Shown in pieces: positions 7,617 through 10,957 of a stretch of DNA of 10,957 nucleotides. Source of the DNA: Bacteroidaceae bacterium (GTDB lineage Bacteria > Bacteroidota > Bacteroidia > Bacteroidales > Bacteroidaceae); assembly GCA_021443285.1 (NCBI GenBank), contig JABUUG010000025.1:5793-16749 (forward strand), in the 5' to 3' direction. The translations under genes were made by a program, and so were the position numbers. Position 1 is the first letter of the stretch. Each line of letters begins with the position of its first letter. The notes below the pieces were generated by a model, which was not told the DNA's origin, did not search any database, and saw nothing but the letters and a program-made list of their open reading frames with translations.

Positions 7617-7646
7617 TTCTTTCAGTCGCTTCGCTTTGTGAAAGAA
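7617..7646 (-). other. Inverted repeat between the GH2 and reductase genes
   Basis: TTCTTTC at 7617-7623 pairs exactly with GAAAGAA at 7640-7646, with a 16-nt loop at 7624-7639. It is about 30 bp past the GH2 stop and 56 bp before the reductase start. No T tract follows on the minus strand. It might be a processing site, a partial terminator, or chance. Confidence 0.35.
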
Positions 7647-7650
7647 TGAA

Positions 7651-7680
7651 AATCAACAAATCATAAATCAACAAATCATA
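7651..7680 (-). repeat. Perfect 15-bp direct duplication at the end of the GH2 gene
   Basis: AATCAACAAATCATA occurs twice without mismatch, at 7651-7665 and 7666-7680. The GH2 stop codon (7676-7678) lies inside the copy nearer the gene, so the second copy is untranslated. This looks like a recent slippage duplication beginning at the coding end. Confidence 0.8.
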
Positions 7681-10093
7681 AATGTTTTGTTGTTTCGTTT
7701 ACCGTCAGTTTCACATCCTTCACCATTCCGCCTTTTCTTTCAGAGCGCAGGATTACCATCGCTGCACCGTCATAGAGCGGGTACTCCATCTGTTTACGGT
7801 CGGCAGTGGTAGGTGTGTTAATGTATTCGCAGGTCTGGTCGCCATTGCTTGCCGCCACGATGGTGGCATCGCCATCCACCTTTATCTTCAGTATTCCGTT
7901 TGTGCCATACACCCTGCGCCCTTTTGCATCGACGGCTGTTATGCGTATGTGCTGCAGGTCTATGCCGTCAGCCTTCCATTTGGCGTTGTCCGTTTCCATC
8001 TTCAGTCTCTTCGCCGCTCCCGTTGTCTCAAGAGTGTAGGTCGCCACTTGCCTGCCGCCCGTGTATGCTATGGCCTGCGCCTTGCCTTTCTCATAATCCA
8101 CATTGGTGAATATGAACTTGTTGCGCGCGGTCGGCTCGTTGCGCTTGTTCTTCAGGCGGGCCTTGGTCTTGCCGTTTATCCGCAGCTCCACCTCATCGGC
8201 ATTGGAGAAGGCGTAGAGCGTCTGCTTTGCCCCTTTGCCGGCATCCCACTGCTCTGTTAGGTTCACATTGCCGAGGTTCACTCCGTTCCAGTCCATCTGC
8301 TCCCTGCCCTGATACACTGACAGATGCACCATCGGCTCTTCTGTGAAATAGCTCTTCACGAAATATGCCGTGGGCTTGGGCAGCAGCGATATGTCGAAGA
8401 AACCGAGATTCCACCCCTTGCGCGGCCAACCCTGACTCTCGCCGAGATAGTCTATCGCGCCCCAGTATGCGAGACCCACAACCTTGTCGAGATTCATCTC
8501 AAAGAAGTTCTTCCCTAATCCCTGCGTGTTCGCCTCGCTTTGGTAGAACCTCATCCACGGATAGCGTTTGGCATCGCCGGGGAAATACATGTAGCGGTAG
8601 TTGTACGACGCTATGTCCGTTTCCAGCGCAAGCGGTGCGGGTATGGAGTCCGTATCCACATCGCGGAATCGGGGGTGCATGGCAACGGTTATCGGGCGCG
8701 TGTTGTCATACCGTTGCAGTACGGGCTTCATGGATCGGTATATCGTAACGCCCCAGTCGGCATACGCCATGCCCCATTCCTGTTGCAGCTCGTTGCCGAG
8801 ACTCCACATTACCACCGACGGATGGTTGCGGTCGCGCTTTATGAACTCCGGCAGGTCGTGCTGCCACTGTGCTGTCCATTCCACCCTGCCGCCGGAGAAC
8901 TGCTTCAGCCATTTGTCGTAAAGCTCATCCACGACGAGTATGCCGTATTTGTCGCACAGGTGCAGGAAGCCTTTGGAATACGGGTTGTGCGATGTGCGGA
9001 TATGGTTTACGCCGAACTCCTTGAGCAGCTGTATGCGCTTCTCTATGGCACGGTCGTAGGCGGCAGCGCCGAGAGCACCGAGCGTGTGGTGGTTGGCAAT
9101 GCCTTTCAGCAGCACCTTCCTGCCATTGAGCCTGAAACCATAGTCGGCACCGTACTCAATTGTGCGCACGCCGAATGTGTCGCCCACCTTGTCGAGTACT
9201 TCGCCGCCCGTGCCGAGCGCGCAGATCTCTATCGTGTATAGATGCGGATTGTCTATGTCCCACAACACTGCATTGTCTATTCTCACACTGTCAAGCCTGT
9301 ACTCGTTTACACGCTGTCTGCCGTAGTATTTCTTCCTGCACACCTTCTGTGCAACAACCTTCCCGCTGCCATCCTTTATCGTATAGGCGAAAGTCAGCGA
9401 GTCAATTCTCTCCTTGTCGCCCTTATACTGGTTTGCAAACTCAGCTTGCACATGCACCGTTGCCGACTGTCCTTCCACCTTTGTTGTAATATACAGCGGA
9501 TTGCGCGTGAAATAGAAATTCCTGTCAGTGATTATCACATGCACATCGCGAAACAGTCCGCCGCCCGTGTACCACCGTGAACTGTTGGGGTTCTGCGTGT
9601 CGCATACCACCTCAAGCGTATTCTCCTCGCCCCATTTCAGCAGAGGCGTTATGTCGCTCTCAAAGCCGAGATAGCCGTAGTCGGTCTTTCCAATATGCCT
9701 GCCGTTCAAATAGGCGTCTCCCACAAGTAGCATACCCTCGAAATCCACAACCACCCTCCTGCCTTGCCATTCATTCTTCGGCACGAAAGCCTTCCTGTAG
9801 TAGCCCTTGCCGAGAGCTTTGAAGGCACGTGCCGACAGCAGGCTCTTTATGTTTGCCGCCTCGTTCTTAAGGTCAGCCTTCTCGTCAGCGGCAGGTGCCA
9901 CCCATGGCTGACCTATCTGGTAGTCGTGCGGCAGATTCACCGCAGTCCATGTCTGCTTATCGCGCGAGAACTGCCAGTCAAAATTAAACAGTATGCTGTC
10001 CCTCTGCGCATCAGCGCATCCCCCTAATCCCATGAAGGGAGCGAACAAAAATATTAATACAAAAAAAGCCCTGCTCATTGATGGCGAATACAT
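7676..10093 (-). CDS. GH2 beta-galactosidase-like lipoprotein
   Basis: The 805-residue protein is a complete glycoside hydrolase family 2 enzyme. Residues 6-26 form a signal peptide ending in LGGC (23-26), so C26 may be lipidated and the enzyme held on a membrane. Residues about 32-190 are the sugar-binding jelly-roll domain (NLPHDY at 53-58, AYLNGRHIG at 127-135, GGGLFRDV at 177-184). Residues about 195-310 are the immunoglobulin-like domain. Residues about 315-585 form the TIM barrel, with IRTSHNPYS at 365-373, probable acid/base E435 in WSLGNEL and probable nucleophile E520 in FYQSEAN. Residues about 620-690 and 705-798 resemble the DUF4982-like and GH2 C-terminal domains common in Bacteroidota. 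It follows the PL11 gene by 18 bp. In an RG-I setting it probably releases galactose from side chains, though a beta-glucuronidase or other GH2 activity cannot be excluded. ATG 10093 is preferred over 10078 because of the A-rich sequence before it. Confidence 0.92.
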   Translation of the reverse strand: MYSPSMSRAFFVLIFLFAPFMGLGGCADAQRDSILFNFDWQFSRDKQTWTAVNLPHDYQIGQPWVAPAADEKADLKNEAANIKSLLSARAFKALGKGYYRKAFVPKNEWQGRRVVVDFEGMLLVGDAYLNGRHIGKTDYGYLGFESDITPLLKWGEENTLEVVCDTQNPNSSRWYTGGGLFRDVHVIITDRNFYFTRNPLYITTKVEGQSATVHVQAEFANQYKGDKERIDSLTFAYTIKDGSGKVVAQKVCRKKYYGRQRVNEYRLDSVRIDNAVLWDIDNPHLYTIEICALGTGGEVLDKVGDTFGVRTIEYGADYGFRLNGRKVLLKGIANHHTLGALGAAAYDRAIEKRIQLLKEFGVNHIRTSHNPYSKGFLHLCDKYGILVVDELYDKWLKQFSGGRVEWTAQWQHDLPEFIKRDRNHPSVVMWSLGNELQQEWGMAYADWGVTIYRSMKPVLQRYDNTRPITVAMHPRFRDVDTDSIPAPLALETDIASYNYRYMYFPGDAKRYPWMRFYQSEANTQGLGKNFFEMNLDKVVGLAYWGAIDYLGESQGWPRKGWNLGFFDISLLPKPTAYFVKSYFTEEPMVHLSVYQGREQMDWNGVNLGNVNLTEQWDAGKGAKQTLYAFSNADEVELRINGKTKARLKNKRNEPTARNKFIFTNVDYEKGKAQAIAYTGGRQVATYTLETTGAAKRLKMETDNAKWKADGIDLQHIRITAVDAKGRRVYGTNGILKIKVDGDATIVAASNGDQTCEYINTPTTADRKQMEYPLYDGAAMVILRSERKGGMVKDVKLTVNETTKHL

Positions 10094-10108
10094 TTATGTT
10101 TTTTTGAT
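10094..10108 (-). promoter_or_regulatory. A-rich translation start region of the GH2 gene
   Basis: On the minus strand seven consecutive A residues (10099-10105) lie 6-12 nt before the ATG at 10093. No Shine-Dalgarno sequence is present. Bacteroidota commonly use A-rich upstream sequence for translation initiation, which favours this ATG over the in-frame one at 10078. Confidence 0.45.
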
Positions 10109-10111
10109 TTC

Positions 10112-10957
10112 TTATTCAAACACTACATGCGGCGGCTGGTTGTATGCAGAGTTCTGCCATGCTATGCCCATACGGTATATGTGGTTGTGCATCAGCGTTG
10201 TCATGCGGTGTGGGGTAGGTATGGTTGTGGTGTGTATGTAGAGCTTGTCGCAGGTGTCATTGTTGTACAGCACCACCTCCTCACGCCAGTCGCCGAAGAT
10301 GTCCGCAAGCAGGTTGGGTGTGCGCTTCGTGCCGTTGCACGAGTTGCCCTTCAGCGTTGCCAATGGACGGAAGGAGATGGTCGCGGAGTCTTTTCCAGAG
10401 GTAGAGACGGTTGCAGAATCTCCAACAGATGTTTTCGTCATCAGCGGCTTATACACTATATTGCCGTCATATGGCTCGTCCTGAAGGTCGCCGTCCCAGT
10501 ATATGCGGAAGTTCGTAGGCTTAGGGCTGCTGTCGGCAAGCACTGCCAGCCTCCTGCCGGTCGTGCCGTCGGCGGTGAAGATGTTGTTGCTCGAAAGAGA
10601 CCACCACTCGTAACCCTTGGTATCGGCGAACAGATTCATCGCCACGCCGCGCCCGTTGTCGCGTCCGTTCTGCGAGTCCTCACGCCAGAGGATTTCCCCT
10701 GTAACAGGGTCGTGTATCTCCGCACAGCAATTCGCGTTGCGTCCCTCATGCACCATGAACACCTCCAGTCCGGGACGGTCGGGGAGGATGTCTGCAAGAT
10801 GGAGGGCATCGCCATGCCCTAACCCCGTGGATGACAGCAGACTGCCGTTATGGTCTATTGTCGCACTGCCGTATATTATCTCGTCGCACCCGTCATTATC
10901 CACATCCCCCACTGCAAGGGAGTGTGCGCCCTGACCGTATGCGCTGTCCTTGCCAGG
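10112..10957 (-). CDS. PL11 rhamnogalacturonan lyase, C-terminal part (cut by the window edge)
   Basis: Only the last 281 residues are visible; the reading frame stays open to 10957, so the start and any signal peptide lie outside. A GTG at 10912 is internal, since conserved family sequence (GQGAHSLAVGDVDNDG) runs through it. The fragment matches the beta-propeller of family 11 rhamnogalacturonan endolyases such as B. subtilis YesW: GDVDNDG at visible residues 17-23 (calcium-binding-like loop), STGLGHGDALH at 43-53, LEVFMVHEGRNA near 64-75, NFRIYWDGDLQDE near 149-161, FGDWREEVV at 221-229 and IAWQNSAYNQPPH at 265-277. The family cleaves the Rha-GalA backbone of RG-I by beta-elimination, producing the unsaturated ends that the GH105 domain encoded downstream removes. 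It is the first gene seen in the run and probably shares a transcript with GH2. One oddity is a small internal duplication at 180-195. Confidence 0.93.
   Translation of the reverse strand, partial: PGKDSAYGQGAHSLAVGDVDNDGCDEIIYGSATIDHNGSLLSSTGLGHGDALHLADILPDRPGLEVFMVHEGRNANCCAEIHDPVTGEILWREDSQNGRDNGRGVAMNLFADTKGYEWWSLSSNNIFTADGTTGRRLAVLADSSPKPTNFRIYWDGDLQDEPYDGNIVYKPLMTKTSVGDSATVSTSGKDSATISFRPLATLKGNSCNGTKRTPNLLADIFGDWREEVVLYNNDTCDKLYIHTTTIPTPHRMTTLMHNHIYRMGIAWQNSAYNQPPHVVFE

Noticed and set aside
8540..9241. Plus-strand open frame of 233 codons
   Set aside because: It is antisense to the GH2 gene, whose domains and catalytic motifs are clear across this stretch. Its translation shows no recognisable domain.
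10127..10822. Plus-strand open frame of 231 codons
   Set aside because: It is antisense to the PL11 gene and its translation is Arg/Val-rich with no family resemblance.
10910..10912. GTG as the start of the PL11 gene
   Set aside because: Conserved PL11 sequence continues upstream of it to the window edge, so the codon is internal.

Overview
The window looks like part of a pectin-degrading polysaccharide utilization locus (PUL) from a Bacteroidota genome, most likely a Prevotellaceae-type gut or rumen organism. The assignment rests on the enzyme families present (PL11, GH2, GH28, GH105, GH106, GH30), their export signals, A-rich rather than Shine-Dalgarno-type sequence before a start codon, and short tandem repeats between genes. 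No 16S rRNA or other taxonomic marker is present, so genus is inference. No SusC/SusD pair, sensor-regulator or transporter lies in the window.

All five genes are on the minus strand, so transcription runs from high to low coordinates. In that order they are: the C-terminal part of a PL11 rhamnogalacturonan lyase (10112-10957, running off the edge); a GH2 beta-galactosidase-like lipoprotein (7676-10093, 18 bp after PL11); a cytoplasmic YghZ-type aldo/keto reductase (6602-7561, after a 114-bp repeat-rich gap); a secreted GH28-GH105 fusion (4276-6594, 7 bp after the reductase); and a secreted GH106-GH30 fusion (79-4131, after a 144-bp GC-rich gap). Gaps between genes are 18, 114, 7 and 144 bp. 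The first and third pairs are almost certainly co-transcribed, and the whole run may be one operon.

The enzymes fit together as a route for rhamnogalacturonan I (RG-I) and its galactan or arabinogalactan side chains. PL11 cuts the backbone and leaves unsaturated galacturonate ends. GH105 removes the unsaturated sugar, GH106 the exposed rhamnose, and GH28 the next galacturonate. GH30 and GH2 would strip beta-linked galactose side chains. The cytoplasmic reductase could act on a small aldehyde such as L-lactaldehyde from rhamnose breakdown. This pathway is inferred from family knowledge, and no substrate can be proved from sequence alone.

The most notable features are the two bifunctional fusion enzymes, the unusually short reductase between them, the structured GC-rich gap at 4132-4275, and tandem repeats that overlap the stop codons of two genes. 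One of these repeats places four in-frame TAA stops in a row.
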